DNA from: Paenibacillus cymbidii
Lineage (GTDB): Bacteria; Bacillota; Bacilli; Paenibacillales; NBRC-103111
Assembly (NCBI RefSeq): GCF_004764705.1
Contig: NZ_SHLX01000009.1
Coordinates: 186,001 to 250,000, forward strand
Direction: 5' to 3'
DNA length: 64,000 nt
Shown here piece after piece: positions 1-8,802 of this stretch. How positions within the stretch are numbered: position 1 is the first letter of the stretch; each line of letters starts with the position of its first letter. The translations under genes were made by a program, and so were the position numbers. Under the pieces are notes generated by a model that was given only the letters and a program-made list of their open reading frames with translations, was not told where the DNA came from and made no database searches.

Positions 1-1437
1 GCCGGCTTCGTCGCCGACATGCTGCGGTTCTACGAAGAAACCGCCGACCCTCGGCTCGGCATCGCCCATGCCTATCGGCACGATATGCGGCCAATCAGCG
101 CCAGCGCCCTGCCGGCGCAGGGCATGTATATTTCGCTGCTGCTGCAATATTACGCCATGACCGGCGATCTGGAGCAGGTGAGGCGGCGGTATCCGTTCGC
201 CCGCACCGTGTTCGGTCGCATTGCGGCGCTGGAGGCCGGCGGCACCGGATTGTGCGAGGGCACCTCGCTGTTTCCCGATTTTCCCGGATTCATGCGCGAG
301 ACCGGGCGCGATCTCAGCGGCATGAACAATACGATGTTCTATGCGGCGGCGCGGGCGATGGAGCAGCTCGCGGCCCTTCTCGAGGACGTGGAAACGGCGG
401 CCGGGGCGGAAGCGATCTTCAGGCGGTTCGAGGAGCATTTTATTCCGCTGTTTTTTGACGAAGCGCGAGGGTTTCCCGTCAGCTCTGTCGATGCGGTCAC
501 GCTGCAGCGCCGGGATTCGTTCAACGCCAACGCGGTCAAGTGGGACAACAACTACTGCCGCGAGCTGCTTGCCGATGTGCACGAACGCTGTCTCTCTTTC
601 TTGGAGGAGCACGCGGTCACGCCGTCGGGGCTGCGCGAAATTCCGCTCTGGAGCGGCGCATTCGACGCCGACGCGAACCAGCTGCACTGCTGGTGGCCGG
701 TGACCGGCGAATATTACATGCGGCTCATCAACGCCATGAATCGCAGCGACCGGATCGCGCAGTGGATCGGCTGGGTGGGCTACTGGTCGCGGCATCTGAC
801 ATGCCCCGAGGGTATTCCGCTGTATACGGAGTCGGCCGAGCCCGAGCTTGACCGCTGGAATTCGCTGCGCGGCGCCTGGCAGGCGTACAGCATGCGCGGC
901 TGGTACCAGGCCGCCGTTCACGGCGTCGTCGGCGTCGATGCGGAGGTCGGCGGCTTGCATGTCTATCCTTACGCCGGAGAACCGTTGACGCTGCGCAACC
1001 TGCATTACCGGGGCAAGAAGCTGACGATTGAAATGAAAGGCTCCGGCCGTTTTGTCGCTTCGATTGAAATCGCCGGACGAACGGTCATCGGCACGAACAA
1101 GGTGCCCGACGATTTGATTGCGGAGGCGGAAGGCGAAGCGGTCGCGATTCGCGTCAACCGGACCGGAGTCAATCCGCATCCGCTGCATATCATCCATGGC
1201 TACGGCTTCCGGCTGATCGACTTTTCGTACGGAGCGGATGGCATTTCGGCGCAGGCGGAAGGAGCCGGAACCGTCCGGCTGACAATCGGCTCGCCGCGGC
1301 GGCCGGTCGTTCATGTCGACGGCAAGCCGGTCGACGCCTCATACGACGAACATAACCAAACGGCCATGGTGGAAATGAAGTGCATACCCGGCATCAAGAA
1401 AGCAATCCGCATCGGGACGAAATTATCCACTTCATGA
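1..1437 (+). CDS. Glycoside-hydrolase-like (alpha/alpha)6-type protein, 5' end outside window
   Basis: The frame is open from base 1, so the start lies upstream and at least 478 residues are visible. The sequence is rich in aromatic and acidic helical segments typical of (alpha/alpha)6-barrel carbohydrate enzymes, for example NAVKWDNNYCRELL, CWWPVTGEYYMRLINAMNR and WNSLRGAWQAYSMRGWYQAA. The last ~150 residues look like a beta-sandwich domain (LHVYPYAGEPLTLRNLHYRG onward), as in many such hydrolases. A role in degrading an oligosaccharide is inferred, and I cannot assign the GH family or substrate. An AraC-type regulator starts 53 bases downstream on the same strand, which fits a sugar-utilisation pair. 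The stop at 1437 is clear. Codon use is like the neighbours. Confidence 0.6.
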   Translation, partial: AGFVADMLRFYEETADPRLGIAHAYRHDMRPISASALPAQGMYISLLLQYYAMTGDLEQVRRRYPFARTVFGRIAALEAGGTGLCEGTSLFPDFPGFMRETGRDLSGMNNTMFYAAARAMEQLAALLEDVETAAGAEAIFRRFEEHFIPLFFDEARGFPVSSVDAVTLQRRDSFNANAVKWDNNYCRELLADVHERCLSFLEEHAVTPSGLREIPLWSGAFDADANQLHCWWPVTGEYYMRLINAMNRSDRIAQWIGWVGYWSRHLTCPEGIPLYTESAEPELDRWNSLRGAWQAYSMRGWYQAAVHGVVGVDAEVGGLHVYPYAGEPLTLRNLHYRGKKLTIEMKGSGRFVASIEIAGRTVIGTNKVPDDLIAEAEGEAVAIRVNRTGVNPHPLHIIHGYGFRLIDFSYGADGISAQAEGAGTVRLTIGSPRRPVVHVDGKPVDASYDEHNQTAMVEMKCIPGIKKAIRIGTKLSTS

Positions 1438-1490
1438 TCGGCCGAGAAGTCCGTCGGCGGCAGCCGGCGGAGGCATGCGGAGGGAGAGCC

Positions 1491-2363
1491 ATGCATTTCG
1501 AGCGGGTCCAGCTGGAGCGGGAATATCGGTTCGAGTCGAACCGGGAGGAGGCGATCGGTCGCGAGCTTAGCATGCACGACGTGCTGGAAATCAGCGTGCT
1601 GAAGGAGCGGGAATGTTTGTTCCGCACCTCGGCATGCGACTATTCCGGCAAGCCGGGCGACGTGTGCATTTTCCGCCCGTTCGAGCCGCACGCGAACGTA
1701 GCGAAGCAGGCCGGCACGCCTTGCTCGTGGACGAAGGTGCTGTTCGCGCCGTCGATCGCCCGCACGATCCCGGGCGGGAGCAGGCTGCTGGCGCCGTTCT
1801 ACGCCGCGGATCTCGTTTCTCCGCTAATCCCGGCGGAAACGCCTCATGCCGCCGCCATTCAGTACCACGCCGAAGAGGCGGTCAAGGAGGAACGGGCGCG
1901 GCAGGCAGGCTGGCAGACGGGGGCGTGGATGCATCTGGTCGCCATTCTGCTGCACGTGCACCGCTATTTCGAAACCGTGCCAAGCGGCGGCGGACGGAAC
2001 GTCGAGTACAGCGACTGCAGTGTGACTGCCGCCGTGGAGCATGTGCTGGGCCATTACACGGAACCGATCGACATGGAGGCGCTGATTGCCGGGTCGGGAC
2101 ACGGGAAGACGAAGTTTTATCGCCTGTTCAAGCAGGCGACGGGGCTGTCGCCCAACATGTTTCTCAATCGGCTGCGCTTGCAGCATGCGCTCGTTCTGCT
2201 GGCCAGGCCCGATTGTTCGATTACGGAAATCGCTTTCGAATGCGGCTTTCAGTCGCTCAGCTATTTCAACAAGCAGTTCAAGAAACAGATCGGCATTGCT
2301 CCCGGCGAACGGCGGCAGCAGCTGCTCGGCGCGGGCGCCTCCGGCCGCTTGCTGTCCGTGTAG
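1491..2363 (+). CDS. AraC-family transcriptional regulator with cupin-type N-terminal domain
   Basis: The product is 290 residues. The N-terminal ~160 residues resemble a cupin-like sensing domain (SACDYSGKPGDVCIFRPFEPH). The C-terminal ~100 residues form the double helix-turn-helix DNA-binding domain of AraC/XylS proteins, ending in the signature ITEIAFECGFQSLSYFNKQF followed by KKQIGIAPGERR. I chose the ATG at 1491 because GGAGGGAG lies 5 bases upstream; the frame stays open further upstream but lacks a ribosome binding site there. The gene follows the hydrolase-like gene by 53 bases, so it probably senses a sugar and controls that gene or the gene set before the window. The effector is not known. 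Confidence 0.88.
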   Translation: MHFERVQLEREYRFESNREEAIGRELSMHDVLEISVLKERECLFRTSACDYSGKPGDVCIFRPFEPHANVAKQAGTPCSWTKVLFAPSIARTIPGGSRLLAPFYAADLVSPLIPAETPHAAAIQYHAEEAVKEERARQAGWQTGAWMHLVAILLHVHRYFETVPSGGGRNVEYSDCSVTAAVEHVLGHYTEPIDMEALIAGSGHGKTKFYRLFKQATGLSPNMFLNRLRLQHALVLLARPDCSITEIAFECGFQSLSYFNKQFKKQIGIAPGERRQQLLGAGASGRLLSV

Positions 2364-2381
2364 CCGCGGCAGCGTGCGGAG

Positions 2382-2424
2382 AAGCCGGGGAAGGCAGCGG
2401 GTATCCGCTTGCTTTCTCCGGCTT
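2382..2424 (+). terminator. Terminator-like hairpin after the AraC gene
   Basis: Long imperfect stem: arm AAGCCGG pairs with CCGGCTT, and the inner part (GGAAGGCAGCGG against CCGCTTGCTTTCT) pairs with two wobble pairs and one bulge around a GTAT loop. Only a weak T run (TTTGTTG) follows on the plus strand. It sits between two convergent genes. Confidence 0.5.
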
Positions 2425-2482
2425 TGTTGCGGTGCGCCTGGCTGCAGCGCGTGAGATTGCCGGCTTTCGTACACCGTCCGTT

Positions 2483-3193
2483 TTACCGCGACAGCATCTG
2501 GCGCATGTCCACGCGTTTGCCCGATGCCGCGATCCGGCACGTGTCCGAGGCTATCTGCAGCGCCAGCGCGCGCCGCGGCTTGTCGGTAAGGTTCTTCTTG
2601 CTGTGATGCAGCGTGTCGCGGAAGAAGAATACCGCATCGCCCGGCGCCATCGGCTGGCAAGGGATGCCGTTGGCCGGTTCGGCGGCCTTGCGGTGCGGGT
2701 TGTTTTCGTCGAACAGATTCGGCTGCCGTCCGAGCCGGTGCGACTCCGGCGCAATCCACAGGCCGGCGTTTTCCTGCGTAATAAAATCGAGCGCAATAAA
2801 CACATTCATGATATGCCCGAGCACGTGAGTATACATGTTGTCCTGGTGCCATTCGAGGCCGCTGCCGTAAGGTGCGACAATCGCATGCATGCCGACCCAT
2901 AGCCGCACTTTGCCGCCGAGCGCCCGCTCGAACACGCCGACCATCGCCGGATCGCGCAGCAAACGGGCGGTTTCCGGCATCTCGGCTTCATGCTTGTCGA
3001 AATGCGAGAAGGACCGCGCCTTCCATTCCGCCCCCTCCTGAATCGCGCTCACGTACGGCGCGCTTTCGGCGTTCAAACGGTCGACCGCATCCCGGGTAAG
3101 CAATCCGGGTGCATAAAAGTACCCGTCCCGGTAAAAGCCTTCGACGGTTTCCTCCGCAAGCGTAAAGTCGGGCGACACAACAGCGTTCGACAT
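2483..3193 (-). CDS. Phytanoyl-CoA dioxygenase (PhyH) family non-haem iron oxygenase
   Basis: The product is 236 residues, close to the usual 230-290 for bacterial PhyH proteins, which are Fe(II)/2-oxoglutarate-dependent hydroxylases. The likely iron ligands are visible: H116 and D118 in LEWHQDNMYTH, and a distal histidine in RDTLHHSKKN (H196 or H197), with R208 in DKPRRAL as the candidate 2-oxoglutarate anchor. The start ATG at 3193 has AAGGGAGG about 8 bases upstream; the open frame extends further but without a good binding site. The gene stands alone, convergent with the AraC gene and divergent from ftsE. The substrate cannot be told from sequence; family members act on lipids, amino acids, small metabolites and osmolytes. 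Confidence 0.88.
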   Translation of the reverse strand: MSNAVVSPDFTLAEETVEGFYRDGYFYAPGLLTRDAVDRLNAESAPYVSAIQEGAEWKARSFSHFDKHEAEMPETARLLRDPAMVGVFERALGGKVRLWVGMHAIVAPYGSGLEWHQDNMYTHVLGHIMNVFIALDFITQENAGLWIAPESHRLGRQPNLFDENNPHRKAAEPANGIPCQPMAPGDAVFFFRDTLHHSKKNLTDKPRRALALQIASDTCRIAASGKRVDMRQMLSR

Positions 3194-3552
3194 CTTGTTT
3201 TCCTCCCTTTTTCGGAGCGGACCGGCCGTCCGGCCGCCGTCCTTGTTTTCTGTCGTCGTCCTCATTGTAGTGCCTTCGCTTCGCCCGCGCCGCTCCATTT
3301 CGGCATGATCGCTGGTACTTTTGTTCACATAAGGCTCATCGCAAATTAATCCCCTTTTAAGGTCCCGATCCTTCCGTTCGTTTACAATCAAGGAACCAAT
3401 GTGAAAATATTCGGAAAATGTCGGCGGAAGAAAGGATTTTGCCAGCCGGTGTCGAAATCATATAGTCTGCCTTGAGCTTTTTGACGACTCTCCTATGCGC
3501 AGCACGGACTATAGCATCTTGGGCAAGACAACTTTTTAACGGATGTGATCGC
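3194..3552. other. Divergent intergenic region between phyH-like gene and ftsE
   Basis: About 360 bases with no convincing gene. It should hold promoters for both flanking genes. A plus-strand candidate, TTGCCA-16-TATAGT at 3439-3466, is listed separately. No clear minus-strand promoter was found. Confidence 0.6.
3439..3466 (+). promoter_or_regulatory. Candidate sigma-A promoter for the ftsEX cluster
   Basis: TTGCCA (3439-3444) and TATAGT (3461-3466) are separated by 16 bases, about 85 bases upstream of the ftsE GTG start. It is inferred from match to consensus only. Confidence 0.4.
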
Positions 3553-4239
3553 GTGATCGAAATGCAAGATGTATGGAAGACGTACCCCGACGGCACGCAC
3601 GCCATTCGGGGCATCAACCTGAAGGTGGACCGCAATGAATTCGTGTACGTCGTCGGGCCTTCCGGCGCCGGCAAATCGACGTTCATGAAGATGATCTATA
3701 GAGAAGAGAAACCGACGAAGGGGCAGATCTACGTCAGCGGCTTCAACCTCGGCAAGCTCAAGCAGCGGAAAATTCCGTATTTGCGCCGCAGCATCGGCGT
3801 TATTTTCCAGGATTTTCGCCTGTTGCCGAAGCTGACGGTGTTCGAGAACGTCGCGTTCGCCCTTGAGGTAATCGAAACGCCGAAGAAGCTGATCAAGAAG
3901 CGGTCGATGGAGGTGCTCGAGCTCGTCCACCTCAAGGAGAAGGCGAACTCGCTGCCGACCCAGCTGTCCGGCGGCGAACAGCAGCGCGTCGCCATCGCGC
4001 GCGCGATTGTCAACAGCCCGAGCGTCATCATCGCCGACGAGCCGACCGGCAACCTCGATCCGGACACCTCCTGGGGCATTATGAAGCTGCTGGAGGAGAT
4101 CAACTATCGCGGCACGACGATCATCATGGCGACCCATAACAAGGAAATCGTGAACACCCTCCGCAAACGCGTCATTGCCATCGAGAAGGGCCTTATCGCC
4201 CGCGACGAAGCGAGGGGAGAGTACGGCTATGAAAATTAG
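3553..4239 (+). CDS. ftsE: Cell division ABC transporter ATP-binding protein FtsE
   Basis: FtsE is the cytoplasmic ATPase that, with FtsX, transmits a signal across the membrane to activate peptidoglycan hydrolases. The product from the GTG at 3553 is 228 residues, the standard FtsE length, beginning [14 protein letters not shown] as in Bacillus FtsE. Visible motifs are Walker [10 protein letters not shown] (35-43), the ABC signature [14 protein letters not shown], Walker [13 protein letters not shown] and the H-loop MATHNKEIV. The frame is open upstream of 3553, but family alignment favours this GTG. The gene overlaps ftsX by 11 bases, and an M23 peptidase gene follows, so the three probably act together. 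Confidence 0.97.
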   Translation: MIEMQDVWKTYPDGTHAIRGINLKVDRNEFVYVVGPSGAGKSTFMKMIYREEKPTKGQIYVSGFNLGKLKQRKIPYLRRSIGVIFQDFRLLPKLTVFENVAFALEVIETPKKLIKKRSMEVLELVHLKEKANSLPTQLSGGEQQRVAIARAIVNSPSVIIADEPTGNLDPDTSWGIMKLLEEINYRGTTIIMATHNKEIVNTLRKRVIAIEKGLIARDEARGEYGYEN

Positions 4240-5143
4240 CACGATGGGCCGTCACATCGCCGAAGGCGGCAAAAGCCTCGTCCGCAACGGCTGGATGACG
4301 TTCGCTTCCGTCAGTTCCATCGCCATTTCGCTATTCATCCTCGGTGTCTTTGTCGTTGTTGCCGTTAATGTCGATTATTTCGCCAAGCAGATCGAAAACC
4401 AGGTGGAGATCCGCGTCTTCCTCGACGTGAACACCCCGCAAGCTACGATCGATTCGCTGCAGCAAACGATGACCGAAATGCCCGAGGTCGGCAAGGTCAC
4501 GTTCGTGTCGAAGGCCGAAGGACTGCAAATCATGCGCGAGCGCATGGGCGACAGCGGCCGCCCTTTGCTGGAGGGGCTGGACGGGGAGAACAACCCGCTG
4601 AACGACTCGTTTAATGTCGAAGTGCGCGAACCGCGGCAAGTCGCCGAAGCAGCGGCCGCCATCGCCGCAATCAAGACCGGAAGCAATCCCGAGCCGATCA
4701 TCAAGGTCGACTACGGCAAAGGCACGGTCGAAACGCTGTTCACCGTCACGCGCTACGTCCGTTACATCGGCATCGCGCTCGTTCTTTGTCTGGGCTTGAC
4801 GGCGATGTTCCTTATTTCGAATACGATCAAGCTGACGATTATGGCGCGCAACCGCGAGATCCGGATCATGAAGCTGGTCGGCGCGACCAACAGCTTCATT
4901 CGCTGGCCGTTTTTTATCGAAGGGGCGCTGCTCGGGTTCGTCGGCTCGCTCATCCCTGTTATTCTGCTCACCTACGGTTACTGGGAACTGATGAGCGTCT
5001 CCGATCTGGAATTCAGCTATTTCATGGAGCTGAAGCCGTTCGAGGAGCTTAGCTATCCGCTCGGCGGCATGCTGCTGCTGCTCGGCGTGCTGATCGGCGT
5101 CTGGGGAAGCACGCTGTCGGTGCGCAAGTTTCTGAAAGTGTAG
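4229..5143 (+). CDS. ftsX: Cell division membrane protein FtsX
   Basis: The product is 304 residues with the FtsX layout: a short cytoplasmic start, TM1 at about 24-46 (ASVSSIAISLFILGVFVVVAV), a large extracytoplasmic domain at about 47-180 with VEIRVFLDVNTPQATI, then three TM segments in the C-terminal half (IGIALVLCLGLTAMFLIS, ALLGFVGSLIPVILL and LGGMLLLLGVLIGVWG). The start ATG at 4229 lies inside the end of ftsE with GGGGAGA upstream, showing translational coupling. In Bacillus the extracellular domain activates the D,L-endopeptidase CwlO. Here an M23-type protein is encoded directly after, so it is the obvious candidate partner. Confidence 0.97.
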   Translation: MKISTMGRHIAEGGKSLVRNGWMTFASVSSIAISLFILGVFVVVAVNVDYFAKQIENQVEIRVFLDVNTPQATIDSLQQTMTEMPEVGKVTFVSKAEGLQIMRERMGDSGRPLLEGLDGENNPLNDSFNVEVREPRQVAEAAAAIAAIKTGSNPEPIIKVDYGKGTVETLFTVTRYVRYIGIALVLCLGLTAMFLISNTIKLTIMARNREIRIMKLVGATNSFIRWPFFIEGALLGFVGSLIPVILLTYGYWELMSVSDLEFSYFMELKPFEELSYPLGGMLLLLGVLIGVWGSTLSVRKFLKV

Positions 5144-5194
5144 TTGCGACCAAGGGCGTTACGGCGCCCGTTTTATTACCAGGAGGGTATGCCT

Positions 5195-6418
5195 GTGAAA
5201 AAAACGCTATTGCCGCTGTTTGTCGCCCTTGCGCTGATCGGTTCCGTCGCGCTGCCGGATCGCGGTATGGCCCGGTCCAGCGTGGAAATACAGAAGCAGA
5301 TCGACGCAACGAAGAAGAAGGAAGCGGAAAACGCGAAGAAGCAGCAGGAAGCGGATCAGCTGGCGGCTTCGCTCAAGAAGCAGCAGGAGCAGGAAGCGAC
5401 GAACCTGGACGCGCTGCGCGCCGATATGAAGGTGCAAGGCGACAAGGTGAACGACCTGAACACGCAAATTATCGGCGTTAATCAGACGCTGGTAGCCACG
5501 GGCCAGCAGCTCGACGAGGCGGAGGATCGCGTCGACTCGCGCGACAAGCTGCTCAAGTCGCGGGTAAGGCTCATGTATATGAACGGTTCGGTTTCGTATC
5601 TGGACGTAATCCTGAGCGCGAAGAGCTTCGCCGATTTTATCGATCGGTTCACCCAGCTCGGCACGATCGTCGGCTCGGACAAGACGATTCTTGAAGCGAA
5701 CAAGCAGGACCGCGATCTGATCGTGGTGAAGAAGGCGGAAGTAGAGAAGCAGCTGGCGCAGCTGCAGACGCTGTACGCCCAGGCGCAGGAAGCGCAGGCG
5801 ACGCTGCAGGCGCAGGAGAAACGCAAGCAGGTGCTGATCGCGAGCCTGGACAAGCAGGTCAAGACCGAAGAGAGCATCAGCGACGAAGCTGAAGCGCAGA
5901 TCGTGGCGCTCGCCAAGCAGCGGCAGGCGCTCAATGACGAGATGAAGGCGGCCCAGGCGGCCGAGAACAGGGCGAAGGCAGCCGCCCAGGCTGCCCAGAC
6001 GCCGGCGTTCAAGGGCGGCAAGTTCGGCTGGCCGCTGGCGATCAACGGGATCATCAGCGACCCGTACGGCTACCGGATCGACCCGATCGCCAAAGTGCGC
6101 AAGCTGCATAAGGGCGTCGACATCGCCGCTCCGAACGGAACGGCCATTCTTGCCGCGGAGGCGGGCACGGTGCTGATCGCTTCGTGGACGAACGGCTACG
6201 GCAATACGGTCGTCCTCGATCATGGGGGCGGCTATTGGACCTGGTACGGCCACATCCGCGAGAACGGCATCAAGGTAGACGAAGGCGATACGGTGAAGAA
6301 GGGGCAGAAGATCGCCGAAGTCGGCTCGACCGGCGATTCGACCGGCAATCACCTGCATTTTGAAGTGCGCATCAACGGCGAGGCGACCGATCCGATGCCG
6401 TACCTGGGCGCCAAATAA
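5195..6418 (+). CDS. EnvC-like murein hydrolase: coiled coil plus M23 (LytM) peptidase domain
   Basis: This secreted protein has a signal peptide (VKKTLLPLFVALALIGSVAL), a long coiled coil rich in K, E, Q and A from about residue 28 to 275, and a C-terminal M23 peptidase domain. The zinc motifs appear intact: HKGVDIAAPNGT, WYGHI and HLHFEVRING. This is the EnvC/CwlO-type layout, in which the coiled coil docks on FtsX. I favour the GTG at 5195, because AGGAGG ends 8 bases upstream; the ATG at 5189 is only 2 bases from it. The gene lies 51 bases after ftsX, so FtsEX is the likely activator. Intact metal ligands suggest an active endopeptidase rather than a degenerate activator like E. coli EnvC. 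Confidence 0.92.
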   Translation: MKKTLLPLFVALALIGSVALPDRGMARSSVEIQKQIDATKKKEAENAKKQQEADQLAASLKKQQEQEATNLDALRADMKVQGDKVNDLNTQIIGVNQTLVATGQQLDEAEDRVDSRDKLLKSRVRLMYMNGSVSYLDVILSAKSFADFIDRFTQLGTIVGSDKTILEANKQDRDLIVVKKAEVEKQLAQLQTLYAQAQEAQATLQAQEKRKQVLIASLDKQVKTEESISDEAEAQIVALAKQRQALNDEMKAAQAAENRAKAAAQAAQTPAFKGGKFGWPLAINGIISDPYGYRIDPIAKVRKLHKGVDIAAPNGTAILAAEAGTVLIASWTNGYGNTVVLDHGGGYWTWYGHIRENGIKVDEGDTVKKGQKIAEVGSTGDSTGNHLHFEVRINGEATDPMPYLGAK

Positions 6419-6547
6419 ACGGCTTGGCATATTCCGCCAATCGGCATCGTATACTAAACGTGACTCGGACCGGCCGCCGGACAAGCGGCCGTTTCCAATG
6501 TCCCGGAGCAAGCTACGCCACAATGGGAACGGATGGTGGAGGGAACG

Positions 6548-8008
6548 ATGGTGTTTCGCGGGCGCACCGTGCTGGCTTTTGTGCTGCTGGCGGTTTTTGC
6601 CACGGCGGTTTTGACGTTGACGCTCGTCGATCCGGCGATGCTCGCCAGGCCAAGCGGCAACGCCGCCGGCGCGGCATCCTCGGGGTCGCTCTCGGCCAAG
6701 GAACTGGCCAAGCTGAGCACGGCGTATGAACTCATCCGGACGAAGTACTACACGCAGATCGACAAGGACAAAGTGCTCGACGGAGCGATCAACGGCATGA
6801 TCGGCGCGCTGGACGATCCGTTCTCGTTGTATATGGACGCGAAGGAAGCGAAGCAGTTCGACCAGTCCGTCACCTCGTCGTTCGAAGGCATCGGCGCGGA
6901 GGTGGCGCAGGAGGACGGGAACATCACGATCGTATCGGCGATCAAGGGCACTCCTTCCGAGAAGGCGGGGCTTCATGCCGGCGACATTATCGTGTCGGTC
7001 AACGAGGAGAAACTGGACGGCTTGACGCTCACCCAGGCGGTAGCCAAAATCCGCGGACCGAAAGGAACGCAAGCGAAGCTTGGCATCCTGCGCGGCGGTG
7101 CAACGGAGCCGATCGAAATTATCGTCGTGCGCGACGAAATTCCGGTCGAGACGGTTTATGCCGAGATGCTGGACGGCCAGATCGGCAAGCTGGAAATCCG
7201 CCAGTTTTCCTATTCGACGGCCGATCGGGTGAAGGAGGAGTTGGGCAAGCTGGAGGCGCAAGGGATGAAAGGGCTGATTCTCGACGTTCGCAACGATCCG
7301 GGAGGCATCCTGCCCGTTGTGGTCGATATTATCCAGCCTTTCGTCGCCAAAGGCAAACCGATCGTGCAGATCGAAGACCGGCAAGGCAACCGCAAGGCGA
7401 CCCTGTCGGAGAATCCCGGAGATACGAAGAAATATCCTGTGGCCGTATTGATTAACGGCGGCAGCGCCAGCGCATCGGAAATTCTCGCCGGCGCGTTTCA
7501 GGAGGCGGTCCCCGGCAGCAAGCTGATCGGGGAGAAAACGTACGGCAAAGGCACGGTGCAGACGACGTTCGCGGAAGAAATGGGCGACGGCAGCAACTTG
7601 AAGATCACGATTTACAAGTGGCTGACGCCGAACGGCAACTGGATTCACCAGAAGGGCATCGAACCGGACCTCAAGGTCGAGCTTCCCGCCTATTTCAAGG
7701 CGGCGCCGTTCAGCCGCAAGGCGACGCTGAAAGCGGACATGACCGGCGACGACGTCAGGAGCCTGCAGCTGATGCTGAATGGCCTCGGCTTGCCGACGGA
7801 CCGGACGGACGGCTACTTCAGCGAGAAGACGGCCACCGCGGTCAAAGCGTTCCAGCGGCTGCAGGAGCTGCCGATGACCGGGGAAGTTGACACGGCGACG
7901 ATGGATAAGCTGGAGAAGGCGATCGTCGCGCAAATCCGCGAGCCGAAAAACGATACGCAGCTGAAAGCGGCCGTATCTTACTTGCAGGAAACGATAGCGA
8001 AGAAATAA
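6548..8008 (+). CDS. ctpB: S41-family carboxy-terminal processing protease CtpB with peptidoglycan-binding domain
   Basis: The product is 486 residues: an N-terminal membrane anchor/signal (TVLAFVLLAVFATAVLTLTL), a PDZ domain around 95-180 (GIGAEVAQEDGNITIVSAIKG), an S41 peptidase domain with GLILDVRNDPGG, the serine motif GGSASASEILAGA and the lysine motif GEKTYGKGTVQ, and a C-terminal PG_binding_1 domain (GDDVRSLQLMLNGLGL onward). In Bacillus subtilis CtpB cleaves SpoIVFA during sporulation to trigger pro-sigma-K processing. The ATG at 6548 has GGAGGG 5 bases upstream and was preferred over the ATG at 6533. A strong terminator follows the stop. Gene order ftsE-ftsX-ctpB-minJ matches Bacillus synteny. 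Confidence 0.95.
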   Translation: MVFRGRTVLAFVLLAVFATAVLTLTLVDPAMLARPSGNAAGAASSGSLSAKELAKLSTAYELIRTKYYTQIDKDKVLDGAINGMIGALDDPFSLYMDAKEAKQFDQSVTSSFEGIGAEVAQEDGNITIVSAIKGTPSEKAGLHAGDIIVSVNEEKLDGLTLTQAVAKIRGPKGTQAKLGILRGGATEPIEIIVVRDEIPVETVYAEMLDGQIGKLEIRQFSYSTADRVKEELGKLEAQGMKGLILDVRNDPGGILPVVVDIIQPFVAKGKPIVQIEDRQGNRKATLSENPGDTKKYPVAVLINGGSASASEILAGAFQEAVPGSKLIGEKTYGKGTVQTTFAEEMGDGSNLKITIYKWLTPNGNWIHQKGIEPDLKVELPAYFKAAPFSRKATLKADMTGDDVRSLQLMLNGLGLPTDRTDGYFSEKTATAVKAFQRLQELPMTGEVDTATMDKLEKAIVAQIREPKNDTQLKAAVSYLQETIAKK

Positions 8009-8011
8009 CGC

Positions 8012-8042
8012 AAAAAGCCAGCCGATTCGAGGCTGGTTTTTT
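8012..8042 (+). terminator. Rho-independent terminator after ctpB
   Basis: Stem CCAGCC / GGCTGG (8018-8023 with 8031-8036), loop GATTCGA, followed by TTTTTT. It closes the ftsE-ctpB unit. Confidence 0.92.
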
Positions 8043-8072
8043 GCTGACCTCCCTTAATCAAAGGAATGGCGG

Positions 8073-8097
8073 AATAGGCCACTTTTTATGGCCTATT
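8073..8097. repeat. Hairpin repeat, type A copy 1
   Basis: Perfect 9-bp arms AATAGGCCA / TGGCCTATT around the loop CTTTTTA. The same core with the same loop recurs at 8232-8268. Confidence 0.8.
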
Positions 8098-8123
8098 TCG
8101 TCCAAAATGGGTAGTCGCCGCAA

Positions 8124-8149
8124 AATAGCCAGTGAATTCACTGGCTATT
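8124..8149. repeat. Hairpin repeat, type B copy 1 (perfect palindrome)
   Basis: A perfect 26-base palindrome with arms AATAGCCAGTGAA / TTCACTGGCTATT and no loop. It shares its outer arms with type B copies at 8185-8212 and 17943-17973. Confidence 0.85.
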
Positions 8150-8184
8150 CGCGTAAATCTGCCCGGATTGAGGCTGTTTGGCCG

Positions 8185-8212
8185 AAATAACCAGTGTTTT
8201 CACTGGCTATTT
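8185..8212. repeat. Hairpin repeat, type B copy 2
   Basis: Arms AAATAACCAGTG / CACTGGCTATTT with one mismatch around a TTTT loop. It is the same family as 8124-8149. Confidence 0.82.
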
Positions 8213-8231
8213 TCGATGAAACCTTCAAAAT

Positions 8232-8268
8232 GGGGCCAATAAGCCACTTTTTATGGCCTATTTGCCCC
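8232..8268. repeat. Hairpin repeat, type A copy 2
   Basis: Core AATAAGCCA / TGGCCTATT (one mismatch) with loop CTTTTTA, extended by outer GGGGC / GCCCC arms. It mirrors the copy at 8073-8097, so the four hairpins read A-B-B-A with centres about 51, 62 and 52 bases apart. Confidence 0.82.
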
Positions 8269-8802
8269 GAGCCAAGCCCGCCACCCCCAATGTTGTCAGG
8301 TTAAGAGTGTTATCCCATCAATTCAAGCTTATCCCGCCGGCTCAGACTGGTGCAGCAGTGAAGTATATGGGGAAAGGAGGGAGCTAGGCGGCGGTGGTTA
8401 ACGGAAGAACGTGTTTGCTGGTTATCCCGTTGGCTCAAGGTGGCGTTGGGATGTATCGGGTTTGGAAGCGTTTATCTGAATGGTTTCACTGCATCGTAGG
8501 GGGCGCTTTTCTAGAGATGGGTACAAGTTCAAGTTGTTGATGCTTGAGATTGAGTCAAGGGGATAACGGGCAGAAAGGAAGTTACGGAGATCCCCCAATA
8601 TGGCCGGGTTAAGAGCGCGGGTAGTACACATACTCTACATTCAGCGGAACCGGCGACGCCCGCATGATGAGGACCATGATGCTGCCGGCCGAAGTGGAAC
8701 GGGAGGAGGAGATTCTGCGATAGCCCGCGATTACCAAATAAATACCGGTTGGCGCACGGCGGGCGAGGGAAGGAATCGTGCGGGCCGCGTCGAATGTACT
8801 AG

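Noticed and set aside
1613..2902. 429-codon plus-strand frame overlapping the AraC and PhyH genes
   Set aside because: It is out of frame with both recognised genes and shows no protein family features.
5207..7933. Very long minus-strand open frame (908 codons) opposite the M23 and ctpB genes
   Set aside because: It is an antisense shadow produced by the GC-rich codon use of two clearly real plus-strand genes and has no domain resemblance.
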